A stretch of 64,000 nt of DNA from JAGVSR01 sp964589785 (GTDB taxonomy: Bacteria; Pseudomonadota; Alphaproteobacteria; Rhizobiales; Hyphomicrobiaceae): contig CAZPUQ010000002.1 of NCBI GenBank assembly GCA_964589785.1, positions 62,001 to 126,000 of the forward strand. Reading direction: 5' to 3'. The position numbers and the translations under genes were made by a program. Within the stretch, counting starts at the first letter, position 1; the number at the start of each line of letters is the position of its first letter. The notes under the pieces are model-generated. The model had not been told where the DNA came from, searched no databases, and saw only the letters and a list, made by a program, of their open reading frames with translations. Positions 1 to 8,117 of this stretch are shown one piece after another.

Positions 1-207
1 CACTTGATCGCCCGCTGGGAGGGTGCGGTATTCTTCGGTCTCTATATCTCCTATACGCTCTATCTGATCCTGGCCGCGCAACAGCACGATGCACTTTCGA
101 CCTACAGCCTCGTCTTGGGCACGTTCGTGCTCCCGATCTGCGCGTTGACGATCATCGTCATCGCCTGGCGGGAATGGCGCGCCGGAGGCAAGCCGTGGAA
201 GCCATGA
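1..207 (+). CDS. C-terminal end of a Na+/Ca2+ exchanger-type membrane protein (partial)
   Basis: The reading frame is open at the left edge, so only the last 68 codons are present and the TTG at 4 is not a start. The fragment contains two hydrophobic segments and the end WREWRAGGKPWKP. The stretch with LILAAQQHDAL resembles the tail of CaCA-family calcium/sodium antiporters, which exchange cations across the inner membrane. A decayed copy of this end lies at about 21585-21745 on the other strand, again next to a DUF4010 tail, which supports the two being a genuine gene pair. The family call rests on recall of the C-terminal sequence only. Confidence 0.6.
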   Translation, partial: HLIARWEGAVFFGLYISYTLYLILAAQQHDALSTYSLVLGTFVLPICALTIIVIAWREWRAGGKPWKP

Positions 208-304
208 TTCTTGCGATACGTTCCGGCACCTTGGAACTCCTGGCACGATCGATCCGGCCGCGTCCGCACCAGTGGCGTCTTCGAAACAAGGAAACCCTCA
301 CCCC

Positions 305-1558
305 ATGACGCCCGAACCGGTGATGCTGCTCAATCTCGTCGAGGCGCTCGGCATTGGGCTCTTGATTGGCGCGGAGCGTGAACGCCATACGGCGCCTGAC
401 ACCGTGCGGGCGTCGGCCGGCATCAGGACGTTTGCGATTGCGTCATTGGCTGGAGCGGTGAGCATCCTCGCCGGTGGTGAGCTGCTGCTGGTGGCGGCCA
501 CGGCCGGGGTCACCGTGCTGGCGGGGCTTGCCTACGTGCGTGCCAAGGGTGACGCTGTCGGTCTGACGACCGAGATCGCGCTCGTCTTGACCGTGCTGCT
601 CGGCGGGCTGTCGATCCGCCGGCCGGAGCTTGCGGCAGGCGTCGGTGTGGTCGTTGCCATACTGTTGGCCGCCCGGGCGCCGTTGCACACCTTCGTGCGC
701 TCCGCCATGAGCCAAGACGAATTGCGGGACGGCCTCATTCTTGCCGCCGCGACCCTCGTTATCCTGCCGGTCGTGCCTGATGAGCCCGTCGGGCCCTATG
801 GGACGCTGAACCCCTACACGATCTGGATCGTTGTCATACTCGTCATGGCAATCGGTGCCGCGGGGCATGTCGCGATTCGGCTGTTCGGGGCACAGTATGG
901 CCTCCCGCTGTCAGGATTGGCTTCGGGTTTCATCTCCAGCACGGCCACAGTCAGAGATATGGCCGATCGGGCGAGCAAGGCGCCACGCCTCATGCTTGGA
1001 GCCGTCGCGGGAGCGTCGCTGTCGTCACTTTCGACGATCATTCAATTGGCTTTGGTTCTCGCGGCGACGAGCACGGCCACACTGCGAACGCTTGCGGCTC
1101 CGCTTTTTGCGGCCGGAGTCGCGGCGACCGTATATGGGGTGATCTGGTCGATCGTGGCGTTGCGTCAGCCGGCAGACGAGCAGTCGAGGAGCCCACAGAA
1201 GGCTGCCGTCAGTGTGCAGTCGGCCTTTGCTTTTTCCCTTGTCCTCGCCCTCATCCTCGTGGCGACGGCGGCGCTACAGGACGTGCTCGGCAATAACGGC
1301 GTGCTGCTCGCTGCAGCGCTCTCTGGCCTCGTCAACACACATTCCGCTGCCGTTTCGGTCGCGTTGCTCGTGGCCTCCGGAAAGATCGCGGTTGCCGATG
1401 CAGCCTTCCCGATCCTGACTGGCATGACGACGAACTCGATCATGCGAATGGTGCTTGCCTATGTTGGTGGTGGCCGGGAGTTTGCACTTCGTGTCGTGCC
1501 GGGACTTGTCCTGGTCATACTGGCTGCGTGGGGCGGCGCTTACTATGTCCGCATGTGA
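305..1558 (+). CDS. MgtC/SapB-family membrane protein with DUF4010 domain
   Basis: About 417 residues, almost entirely hydrophobic with ten or more predicted membrane segments. The N-terminal segment (residues about 5-130) has the MgtC-like signature LGIGLLIGAERER; the rest corresponds to DUF4010. Members are inner-membrane proteins of unproven transport function. A GTG at 272 is in frame, but the ATG at 305 places the conserved N-terminus at the start as in homologues. The gene follows the exchanger fragment by about 100 bases. Its last 28 residues are repeated as a decayed copy at 21480. Confidence 0.75.
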   Translation: MTPEPVMLLNLVEALGIGLLIGAERERHTAPDTVRASAGIRTFAIASLAGAVSILAGGELLLVAATAGVTVLAGLAYVRAKGDAVGLTTEIALVLTVLLGGLSIRRPELAAGVGVVVAILLAARAPLHTFVRSAMSQDELRDGLILAAATLVILPVVPDEPVGPYGTLNPYTIWIVVILVMAIGAAGHVAIRLFGAQYGLPLSGLASGFISSTATVRDMADRASKAPRLMLGAVAGASLSSLSTIIQLALVLAATSTATLRTLAAPLFAAGVAATVYGVIWSIVALRQPADEQSRSPQKAAVSVQSAFAFSLVLALILVATAALQDVLGNNGVLLAAALSGLVNTHSAAVSVALLVASGKIAVADAAFPILTGMTTNSIMRMVLAYVGGGREFALRVVPGLVLVILAAWGGAYYVRM

Positions 1559-1804
1559 GGGCCTATGCCAATCCTGCGTCCTCAACCGGCGTGGCTTGTA
1601 TGAGCTTGTGACTTCGCAGACGCTGCCGTGAGCGGGCTCCTGCAAGAGAGGATGGTGTACCGCATGTTAGAGTGGTCGACTTCTCTGGGGCATACCGCAG
1701 GACCAAGGTGCGCGTTCATTTCGCGTTGTTCCTGCTTATCGCCTATCTTGCCCTCGCAGCAAGTCATTTCCGAAGATAGAGACTTGAGCATCCATCATCT
1801 ATAA

Positions 1805-2095
1805 TTTCTATTCCGACCGCGCTCACTTGCGGTGATCGGAGCGTCGGATCGTCCACAAAGTGTCGCTGATATTCGCAATCTGCCCCCCCGGATTTGCCGG
1901 ACCGGTCATGGCCGTCAATATAGAGCGCGATGTGGTGGCTGGATTGAAGGCCTACCCGGACGTAGCGCGGCTCACGCAGCCGCCCGACCTCGCTGTCATC
2001 TGAACGCCCTCACACACGGTTCCCCGCATATACGCAATCCTTGGTCCGAATACCCTGGGGCAGGTCAGGCTCCTTATTGGTTTGAGCTTCACCAA
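1805..2095 (+). pseudogene. Remnant of a Pat-like acyl-CoA synthetase (CoA-binding N-terminus)
   Basis: Translation from 1805 gives FRPRSLAVIGASDRPQSV, nearly the N-terminus of the intact 890-residue protein encoded at 34541-37213 (minus strand). Homology continues after a one-base frameshift in the C-run near 1880, with FAGPVMAVNIERDVVAGLKA and DLAVI. An in-frame TGA at 2001 replaces the TGC cysteine codon. After a deletion, ILGPN reappears at about 2038. The copy is frameshifted, stopped, internally deleted and truncated against the neighbouring stress-protein gene. It cannot make a functional enzyme. Confidence 0.75.
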
Positions 2096-2934
2096 GCCTT
2101 GACCGCAAGCACATCGACCGGAGCATCGGCCAGCACGTCCTCCGCGACACTGCCCAGCATCGTACCCGCAATTCCGGTGCGTCCATGCGTTCCGACAACA
2201 ACGAGGTCCGGCTTCAGTTCTTCGATTTGATTCTGGATGACCGTCTGGGGCATGCCCCTGTTGAAGATGAGCACGCAGCCCGGCGCGCTACTGCCGAAAC
2301 GTTCATTCAATTCACCAATATCCCGCTCAACCATGAGCCTGAACGCTTGCTGCTTGTCTCTGACGTACTCTTCGATCGTGTCGCGTCCCAGGAAGCCAAT
2401 GAACGGCTCATGCGATGCATGAACTAGGAAGAATTCACTCTTGGGGACCAGTTGAGCCGCGATCTGCAGCGCACGTCGCGAATGGACGGACAGATCGACC
2501 GCAACCAGCACGCGCTGGTACGATCTGACGACAGGACTGCGCACCAGCAGCACGGGAACGCGGCTGGAGCGAGTGATCTTTTCTGCCGTAGTGCCGCCAA
2601 ACATCCCGCGCCCCGTCTGTCTCGGAACGCCAAGCACGATCATGCTCGCCTGCAAAGAGTCGGCCTGTTTGACGATATCGATGTAGTCTTGCCCGCGAAC
2701 AACGCTCGTGCGGATCACGCCTTCCCCTCCAAGGCCCAGCGACGTGATCTGATCGCTAATCGCGCTCTTTGCGGCCGCCTCATGTTGACTGAGCATCGGC
2801 TCAGGCAGCGAGCCATCGACAACGTGCAACACGTCCACCTCGCTCGTCCGCTCGTGGGCGAGAGCAACGGCGCGTTGAAGCGCGCGGTCGGAGCGTGCAG
2901 AGAGGTCCGTGGCTACCAGGAACTTTTTGATCAC
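2089..2934 (-). CDS. Universal stress protein with two UspA domains
   Basis: 281 residues made of two tandem UspA folds (about 1-135 and 140-281). The second has the intact ATP-binding pattern G-x2-G-x9-G-S (GTHGRTGIAGTMLGS); in the first the motif is degenerate (GVPRQTGRGMFGGT). Usp proteins are cytosolic, bind ATP or AMP and accumulate under starvation, hypoxia or oxidative stress. This is one of four Usp genes within 6 kb. The start ATG at 2934 begins MIKKFLVATDLS, the canonical first strand, so no upstream extension is needed. Transcribed away from the HTH gene at 3291. Confidence 0.88.
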   Translation of the reverse strand: MIKKFLVATDLSARSDRALQRAVALAHERTSEVDVLHVVDGSLPEPMLSQHEAAAKSAISDQITSLGLGGEGVIRTSVVRGQDYIDIVKQADSLQASMIVLGVPRQTGRGMFGGTTAEKITRSSRVPVLLVRSPVVRSYQRVLVAVDLSVHSRRALQIAAQLVPKSEFFLVHASHEPFIGFLGRDTIEEYVRDKQQAFRLMVERDIGELNERFGSSAPGCVLIFNRGMPQTVIQNQIEELKPDLVVVGTHGRTGIAGTMLGSVAEDVLADAPVDVLAVKAW

Positions 2935-2985
2935 TTAAATATACTCCTAAAGACGGTCAACAACGAGGCCGCATCGTACCCTTGT

Positions 2986-3291
2986 TCAACTCGCACCCCG
3001 GCTCTTCCGTTTGCGTCGCTGTTGCACCTGCTTCTGCTTCGCTCGTTTGCCGGAGCCGGCCTCAAGGTCGGCTGCGGGCTCGTCAATCCGCGCTGAACCG
3101 TCGGTCATCGGCTGCACTACGGTTGCCCGAACCTTCAGGAACTCCTCAAGCTGGATGGCCGCGATCCGCCACTCCCGCCCGATGAGCAGCGCGGGCAGCT
3201 CACGATTGCGTATCCAACGGCGGACGGTTGCCTCCTTGACCTTCAGAAGCATACCGACCTCATGCGTTGTGAGCAGCGGCTTTCGCAACAT
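2986..3291 (-). CDS. Small helix-turn-helix protein, excisionase/MerR-like
   Basis: 101 residues. Residues about 5-55 (LLTTHEVGMLLKVKEATVRR, then WIRNRELPALLIGREWRI) form the winged-helix DNA-binding domain found in phage excisionases and many small regulators. The C-terminus is basic and low in complexity (KRAKQKQVQQRRKRKS), as in DNA-binding tails. It lies upstream of the Usp gene on the same strand, and its promoter region is shared with the divergent Usp gene at 3494. Whether it is a mobile-element excisionase or a local regulator cannot be decided; no integrase is adjacent. Confidence 0.7.
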   Translation of the reverse strand: MLRKPLLTTHEVGMLLKVKEATVRRWIRNRELPALLIGREWRIAAIQLEEFLKVRATVVQPMTDGSARIDEPAADLEAGSGKRAKQKQVQQRRKRKSRGAS

Positions 3292-3350
3292 GGGCAGCCC
3301 TAATCCCTCACCATCTTATTGCAATATGCATTGAGCATTTCTGGCGTGCG

Positions 3351-3364
3351 TTGATGTGCATCAA
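3351..3364. promoter_or_regulatory. FNR/FixK-type box TTGATGTGCATCAA
   Basis: A perfect TTGAT-N4-ATCAA palindrome lies between the divergent HTH gene (start 3291) and the Usp gene (start 3494). This is the binding sequence of Fnr/FixK regulators. Its centre is about 136 bases before the Usp start codon and 66 bases before the HTH start. Fnr or FixK control of usp genes is known in alphaproteobacteria. Binding here is inferred from sequence only. Confidence 0.7.
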
Positions 3365-3493
3365 AGCACGAACGCGTTTCTCGTGCGCTAGTACCTCATT
3401 AACGTCGGCTCTCACTTCGCGCAGGCCCTGTTAGCCGGTTGAGCCGAACTCTCGGTCGTGCGCGTGTCAGCTTGAATTCCCAAGGAGGGGCCT

Positions 3494-3916
3494 ATGACCA
3501 AGAAGATACTTTGCGCCGTTGACGATACCGAATACTCCAAGACAGCGATTGTCCTGGCGGCCGAAATGACCAAGGCCATGGGCGCAGAGCTCACGCTTCT
3601 CGCCGTGAACGAGCTCATGGGTGGCGTCGGCGGAAAGGGAGGCGCGGCCTCCTACATATGGGACAATGCAGAACTCAAACGCATGCTCGACAGTGCCGCA
3701 AGCGAGGCGAAGAAGGCCGGGGCCGCTGATCCTAAGACCGCCAGCGTCAAGAGCCGCGACGTAGCCCGCGCCATCGCCGTCTTTGCCGAGGACAACGGTG
3801 TCGATCACATTGTGGTTGGCACGGGCGGAAAGGGCTCGGTCTCGCGGCTCATGCTCGGCTCGGTGTCGCGCGATGTCGTCTTTCGTGCGCATTGCCCGGT
3901 GACCGTGGCGAGATAG
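3494..3916 (+). CDS. Universal stress protein, single UspA domain
   Basis: 140 residues, the normal length of a one-domain Usp. It begins MTKKILCAVDDTEYS and ends with the nucleotide-binding pattern GTGGKGSVSRLMLGS (G-x2-G-x9-G-S), so ATP binding is likely. A strong ribosome binding site (AAGGAGGGG at 3482) precedes the ATG. A perfect FNR/FixK box lies at 3351. The next Usp gene follows after 88 bases on the same strand and may be co-transcribed. Cytosolic stress-response role known from the family; no specific partner can be inferred. Confidence 0.88.
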   Translation: MTKKILCAVDDTEYSKTAIVLAAEMTKAMGAELTLLAVNELMGGVGGKGGAASYIWDNAELKRMLDSAASEAKKAGAADPKTASVKSRDVARAIAVFAEDNGVDHIVVGTGGKGSVSRLMLGSVSRDVVFRAHCPVTVAR

Positions 3917-4004
3917 CAGCACGCCGGTCCCCGAGGACGACGCGAGACCGTACCGGTCGAATGGCGTCAGTAGGTAGAGGTTAGTGCAAACTAGGAGAAG
4001 GCAG

Positions 4005-4889
4005 ATGGGTTCTCGACGGCCGTGCAACATCATGCTGGCCACCGATCTCACGCCCGCGTGCGATCGGGCCTTCGATCGCGCCGCGCAACTGGCGCAGGAG
4101 TGGGATGCCGAACTCGTCGTCTGCCACGTGATCGAGAGTAGCGCGATCCGGCCTTGGGGCATAGAGCAGCGCGTTCGAAACGCCGAGATCGAGCTGGATC
4201 GTCTGGTGAGCTCATCGCGGCTGACGCGGAAGGTCCCGCGCCACATCGTCGTCGGTGATCCTGCCGATCGTACTCTCGAGCACGCCCGTCAGATTGGCTG
4301 CGACTTTCTCGTCACCGGGCCGGCCCACGGCAAGATTCTCGGCGATAAGCTGCTCGGCAGCACGGCCGCCCGCATGGTGCGGCGGGCAAACCAGCCCGTT
4401 CTGGCCGTCCGGCGGCGGCCCGAGGGTACTTACAAGACTATAGTGACGGCGATCGACTTCTCGGAAGGCTCGAAGGGTGCGCTCGGCCAAGGCCGGGCGC
4501 TTTTCCCTTCGGCTCACTTGACCGCTCTACATGCCTACCGTGTTTCGCCAAACTGGACCGGACCGAACGCAGACAAGTCGATCGACGTTGTCGAGGCCGA
4601 GGAACGGGCCCGCGTCGTCAGAGAGGCCGAGCAGGACATGGCTGACCTCGTTGCAGCCCTGAAGGACGCGCCGGGCCGCATCGAGACGGCCCTCCTGGAA
4701 GGGGCGCCTGAAGCCGCGCTCGCGGACTTCGTCGACAAGAATTGGCCCGATCTCGTGGTCGCTGGCACCCATGGCCGCAGTGGCCAACAGCAGGACACGA
4801 TCGGGAGCGTCGCCGAGTTGCTCCTCATGACGCTGCCCTGTGACGTACTTGCCATTCCGACGCGGATAATAGGGCGCGTCATGGGATGA
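4005..4889 (+). CDS. Universal stress protein with two UspA domains
   Basis: 294 residues in two Usp folds (about 5-140 and 145-290). The second carries the intact motif GTHGRSGQQQDTIGS; the first has a variant (GPAHGKILGDKLLGS). A GTG at 3984 is in frame, but the ATG at 4005 has a good AGGAGAAGG site eight bases upstream and begins at the usual domain edge, so it was chosen. It lies downstream of the single-domain Usp and upstream of an alcohol dehydrogenase, in the same direction. Confidence 0.86.
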   Translation: MGSRRPCNIMLATDLTPACDRAFDRAAQLAQEWDAELVVCHVIESSAIRPWGIEQRVRNAEIELDRLVSSSRLTRKVPRHIVVGDPADRTLEHARQIGCDFLVTGPAHGKILGDKLLGSTAARMVRRANQPVLAVRRRPEGTYKTIVTAIDFSEGSKGALGQGRALFPSAHLTALHAYRVSPNWTGPNADKSIDVVEAEERARVVREAEQDMADLVAALKDAPGRIETALLEGAPEAALADFVDKNWPDLVVAGTHGRSGQQQDTIGSVAELLLMTLPCDVLAIPTRIIGRVMG

Positions 4890-4986
4890 GCTCCTCGTCT
4901 GCGCCAATGCTAGCCTCACCGGCCTACTTATGGAAAAGCTCTATCGACATTGCATGCCACGCTCCATGTCATGAAAGGATCAACCC

Positions 4987-6060
4987 ATGCGGAAAATGAA
5001 GGCAGCAATATTTGTCGAGCCAGGCCGTATCGTTCTCGATGAAAAGCCGGTTCCCGATGTTGGTCCGCTTGATGCGCTCGTCCGTGTTACGACTACCACG
5101 ATTTGCGGCACCGACGTTCACATTCTCAAGGGCGAGTATCCTGTCCGCAAGGGGCTCACAATCGGCCACGAGCCCGTCGGCGTGATCGAAAAACTCGGTT
5201 CCGCTGTGAAGGGGTATCGCGAGGGCCAGCGGGTTGTTTGCGGCGCCATCTCTCCCAGCGGGTACAGTAACGCGTCGCTGTGCGGCTGCCATGCCCAAGA
5301 CGGTGCTGACACCGTTCATGGTTGGAAGGCGATTGGTGGCTGGAAGTTTGGCAATACGATCGATGGCTGTCAGGCTGAATACGTCCTTGTCCCGGATGCG
5401 ATGGCCAACCTCGCGCCTATTCCCGACGCGCTGTCGGACGAAGAGGTTCTCATGTGCCCGGACATCATGTCGACGGGTTTCGCGGGCGCAGAAAGCGGTG
5501 GAATCAAAATTGGAGACACCGTTGCCGTTTTTGCGCAGGGACCCATCGGCCTGTGCTCGACCGTCGGTGCCCGGCTGATGGGTGCTGCCACCATCATCGT
5601 TGTCGAAACCGTCCCGGAGCGAATTGAGGTCGCCAAACGGCTGGGAGCCGACCATGTCATCGACTTTCGCGGGCATGATCCAGTCTCAGAGATCATGCGG
5701 ATAACCGACGGACGTGGTGTCGATGTCGCCATTGAGGCGCTCGGCATCCAACAGACATTTGAAGCCTGTCTCAGAATCCTGCGACCCGCCGGTACGCTCT
5801 CGAGTCTCGGCGTCTATTCGACTGATCTCAAGATCCCTCTCGACGCCTTCAGCGCCGGTCTAGGGGACAGCAAGATCGTCACGAGCTTATGCCCCGGCGG
5901 CAAGGAGCGCATGCGTCGGCTGATGTCAGTGATCAGCACCGGCCGCGCCAATCTGAAACCCCTCGTAACGCACCGCTTCAAGCTCGACGATATCGAAGCT
6001 GCGTACGAGCTGTTCTCGCATCAGCGCGACGGCGTGCTCAAGGTCGCGATTTCACCGTGA
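4987..6060 (+). CDS. Zinc-dependent NAD(P) alcohol dehydrogenase, isopropanol-dehydrogenase type
   Basis: 357 residues of the medium-chain dehydrogenase family. Catalytic zinc residues are visible in ICGTDVH and IGHEPVG. The body (GWKFGNTIDGCQAEY, PDIMSTGF, SLCPGGKERM) follows the Thermoanaerobacter/Clostridium secondary-alcohol dehydrogenase type. The usual four-cysteine structural-zinc loop is absent; only scattered cysteines (ASLCGCH) occur there. After the second Rossmann strand the sequence reads VVETVPERIEVAK; a glutamate-threonine there suggests NAD rather than NADP, in contrast to the Ser-Arg of the NADP enzymes. AAAGGA precedes the ATG. Substrate unknown; oxidation of a small alcohol or reduction of an aldehyde/ketone under low oxygen would fit the neighbours. 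Confidence 0.85.
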   Translation: MRKMKAAIFVEPGRIVLDEKPVPDVGPLDALVRVTTTTICGTDVHILKGEYPVRKGLTIGHEPVGVIEKLGSAVKGYREGQRVVCGAISPSGYSNASLCGCHAQDGADTVHGWKAIGGWKFGNTIDGCQAEYVLVPDAMANLAPIPDALSDEEVLMCPDIMSTGFAGAESGGIKIGDTVAVFAQGPIGLCSTVGARLMGAATIIVVETVPERIEVAKRLGADHVIDFRGHDPVSEIMRITDGRGVDVAIEALGIQQTFEACLRILRPAGTLSSLGVYSTDLKIPLDAFSAGLGDSKIVTSLCPGGKERMRRLMSVISTGRANLKPLVTHRFKLDDIEAAYELFSHQRDGVLKVAISP

Positions 6061-6180
6061 ACCGCGAGCACCATGCATGGTAAAGCCAATACGTCACGTG
6101 AACCGATATCACCGTCATTCGCCCCGGTGGCTTCTTGAGCTTGGCAAGCTGTTGCCGCTGTTACCACGAGTGGAACGAGC

Positions 6181-6303
6181 GTGTTGCGCGTATTATTGAG
6201 CCGTTGCAGCAGGAACAACGCCAAGGCGCTTTGCGCAATTGTGTTGGCACTTCTGGCGCTCGCGCAGGGAGCGGCTGTTGCAGGGCAGGATCCCGGCAAT
6301 TGA
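6181..6303 (+). CDS. Possible 40-residue secreted peptide or gene remnant
   Basis: A GTG-initiated frame reads VLRVLLSRCSRNNAKALCAI, then VLALLALAQGAAVAGQDPGN and stop. It has the layout of a signal peptide: basic N-terminus, hydrophobic core, and small residues before a cleavage site (AAVA-GQ). No convincing ribosome binding site precedes it, and only about five residues would remain after cleavage. It may be the start of a truncated exported protein. Weak call. Confidence 0.25.
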   Translation: MLRVLLSRCSRNNAKALCAIVLALLALAQGAAVAGQDPGN

Positions 6304-6532
6304 CACCAGATACTCGAATTACCGAATTTTTCGGCGCGGCTATTGGCCTTCCTTGAGCATTGCGTGGCTGATCATTGATTTAGGGGACGCCGGTCTTCGT
6401 TCAGCCTGATCGAAAATCCCGATCAGCCGGCGGCCCCGAAACGATTGGCTATTCAAGCTCGGCCCTCCATTTGAATCTCATGCAACGAGGCGAACCATTT
6501 CGCCCCGAACAGCAAGAGAGATGGAGACGGCG
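6304..6532. other. Intergenic stretch with one perfect hairpin
   Basis: No coding potential was recognised. A perfect 7-bp stem with a 7-base loop is at 6406-6426 (CTGATCG / CGATCAG). It is not followed by a T-run, so it is not a convincing intrinsic terminator. Confidence 0.4.
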
Positions 6533-6676
6533 ATGAGCGACAGAGGTCGAAGTGTTTGCCGTGCCTACCAGGAGCTAAACGGTAAGTCGTCGATCAGGGC
6601 GGCTTGGGCAACGCAGGCGACTGGGAGGCACACCACGGCTGCAGAAGATCGCGCGGCGGTTCTGAGGCTTGATTGA
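6533..6676 (+). CDS. Possible 47-residue protein upstream of the phasin gene
   Basis: ATG at 6533 with GGAG six bases upstream opens a frame beginning MSDRGRSVCRAYQELNGKSS and ending AAVLRLD at 6676. No homology is recognised and composition is not distinctive. The stop codon lies inside the FNR/FixK-like box at 6669, so if it is real the phasin promoter overlaps its end. Too short for a firm call. Confidence 0.3.
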   Translation: MSDRGRSVCRAYQELNGKSSIRAAWATQATGRHTTAAEDRAAVLRLD

Positions 6677-6682
6677 GATCAT
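6669..6682. promoter_or_regulatory. FNR/FixK-like box TTGATTGAGATCAT
   Basis: TTGAT-N4-ATCAT differs from the perfect palindrome by its last base. Its centre is about 59 bases upstream of the preferred phasin start at 6735. The possible upstream start codons (TTG 6669 and ATG 6681) fall inside the box, which argues that the true start is the later ATG. Confidence 0.55.
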
Positions 6683-6734
6683 GGCAGCCAAAAGCACAAC
6701 TCAATATACTGAGAAATTTCCAGTAAGGAGCGAG

Positions 6735-7139
6735 ATGACTAAAATGATGACAGGCTGTGGGAGCCCGGGCTTCACCCAGATGCCGTTCGTGCCGCTTGGC
6801 CCGGACCAAGTATTCAACTTGTGTCGGCCGGTCGTTGAAGGACTGACCGAGTTCAACGGCAAACTCCTGACGAGCTGTCTCGAGTTCAATCGCGATTGGA
6901 CAGGGTTTCTCATGCGCCGTCTGCAGGTGGACATGACTCTCGTGCATGATCTCGCCAAGTGCACCGAGCCCCGCGAGGTCCTCGAGGTTTACTCGACGTT
7001 CTTCGCGAAGGCGTTCTCCGACTACCAGCGCGAGTTCGCCCAGCTGGCCACACTCAACAGCAAGGGCTTCGAGCAGACGGCTCGGGCACTTCAGGGCACT
7101 ATGGACAATATGGCGCCCGCGAAGGCGGCAGCGGAGTAG
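6735..7139 (+). CDS. Phasin-family protein (polyhydroxyalkanoate granule-associated)
   Basis: 134 residues from the chosen start; helical and amphipathic, with the phasin-like stretch about residues 45-120 (LEFNRDWTGFLMRRLQVDMT, then TEPREVLEVYSTFFAKAFSD) and an alanine-rich C-terminal tail. Phasins coat storage granules in the cytoplasm. The frame is open to TTG 6669 and ATG 6681, but AAGGAG lies just upstream of ATG 6735 and an FNR-like box covers the earlier starts. It is followed after 46 bases by a Usp gene. Phasin-like proteins are often co-regulated with stress genes under oxygen limitation. No PHA synthase is in the window. Confidence 0.75.
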   Translation: MTKMMTGCGSPGFTQMPFVPLGPDQVFNLCRPVVEGLTEFNGKLLTSCLEFNRDWTGFLMRRLQVDMTLVHDLAKCTEPREVLEVYSTFFAKAFSDYQREFAQLATLNSKGFEQTARALQGTMDNMAPAKAAAE

Positions 7140-7185
7140 GTCCGCTGCCAGCGACGACTGACCAGCACTCACGAGGCGCCACACC

Positions 7186-8058
7186 ATGACCAAGGATTGC
7201 AAGCGGCCGGGCAAGATTCTCGCTGCGACGGACCTCACCCCCGAGAGCGACTTGACTCTGGAACGTGCCATCCACCTGGCGGCCTATTGGGGCGCCCGGC
7301 TCTATGTCGTGCACGCTGTCGATGATGAGTCGCCTCCGTCAGTTGACGTGGCTTCGGCTCGCGCCAAGACCGCAGAGGAAGCGATCTCTCGGCAGTTGAG
7401 GAGCAATCCGGCCGCGGCCGAGGTGGAGTGCGAGGTACTGACGACGCTCGGGTCTCCGGCAGAGCGCATACTCAGTAAATGTGACAGGCTTTTTGTCGAT
7501 CTGCTGGTCATGGGAGCCAGTGAGCGAAAAACACTCGGCCAAAGGCTGCTCGGAACAACTGTCGATCGCGTGCTCCGGCAAGCATTGCAGCCGGTCCTGT
7601 CCGTGCGCAACCGCGCGACTGGCCCCTATCGCAAGCTGGCTATCGCGACCGACTTTTCCGAGCCGTCCCGGGCAGCCCTCGACTACACGCTGGCCCTGTT
7701 CCCGAGCGCAGAGGCGACCGTCGTGCATGCCTATGAGGTGGCGCTACATGGGCTCTTTCCATTTGATCGCGTGACAGGGCCTCTGGCGGAGCGTCATGAG
7801 CGGGAGATGACAGAGCACGCGCAGCGCTCGTTGATGGAGTTCAGCAAGGGGGCGCAAGCATCGAAATTGTCTGTGGTAGCCGGGATCGGCACGCCGCAAG
7901 ACGTCCTGACCGATCTGGTTGAACGGGCAGCTCTGGATCTCGTGGTTGTCGGTACGCATGGGCGGACCGGGGTTCGCCGGGCGGTGCTCGGCAGCGTCGC
8001 CGAACGGCTCATTGGGACGCTACCGTGTGACGTGCTCGCCGTCCCAACTCGGCCATGA
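7186..8058 (+). CDS. Universal stress protein with two UspA domains
   Basis: 290 residues. Two Usp folds (about 5-140 and 145-288); the second has GTHGRTGVRRAVLGS, the first a variant GASERKTLGQRLLGT. Start ATG at 7186 gives MTKDCKRPGKILAATDLTPE, very like the start of the two-domain Usp at 4005, so these are probably recent paralogues. Follows the phasin gene closely and precedes the NfeD/slipin pair by 60 bases; an operon is possible. Confidence 0.86.
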   Translation: MTKDCKRPGKILAATDLTPESDLTLERAIHLAAYWGARLYVVHAVDDESPPSVDVASARAKTAEEAISRQLRSNPAAAEVECEVLTTLGSPAERILSKCDRLFVDLLVMGASERKTLGQRLLGTTVDRVLRQALQPVLSVRNRATGPYRKLAIATDFSEPSRAALDYTLALFPSAEATVVHAYEVALHGLFPFDRVTGPLAERHEREMTEHAQRSLMEFSKGAQASKLSVVAGIGTPQDVLTDLVERAALDLVVVGTHGRTGVRRAVLGSVAERLIGTLPCDVLAVPTRP

Positions 8059-8117
8059 GCGCTAACAGACGGAGGGTTGACGCACCGCCCGAATGCACGC
8101 TGCGAGCACGGTGACGT

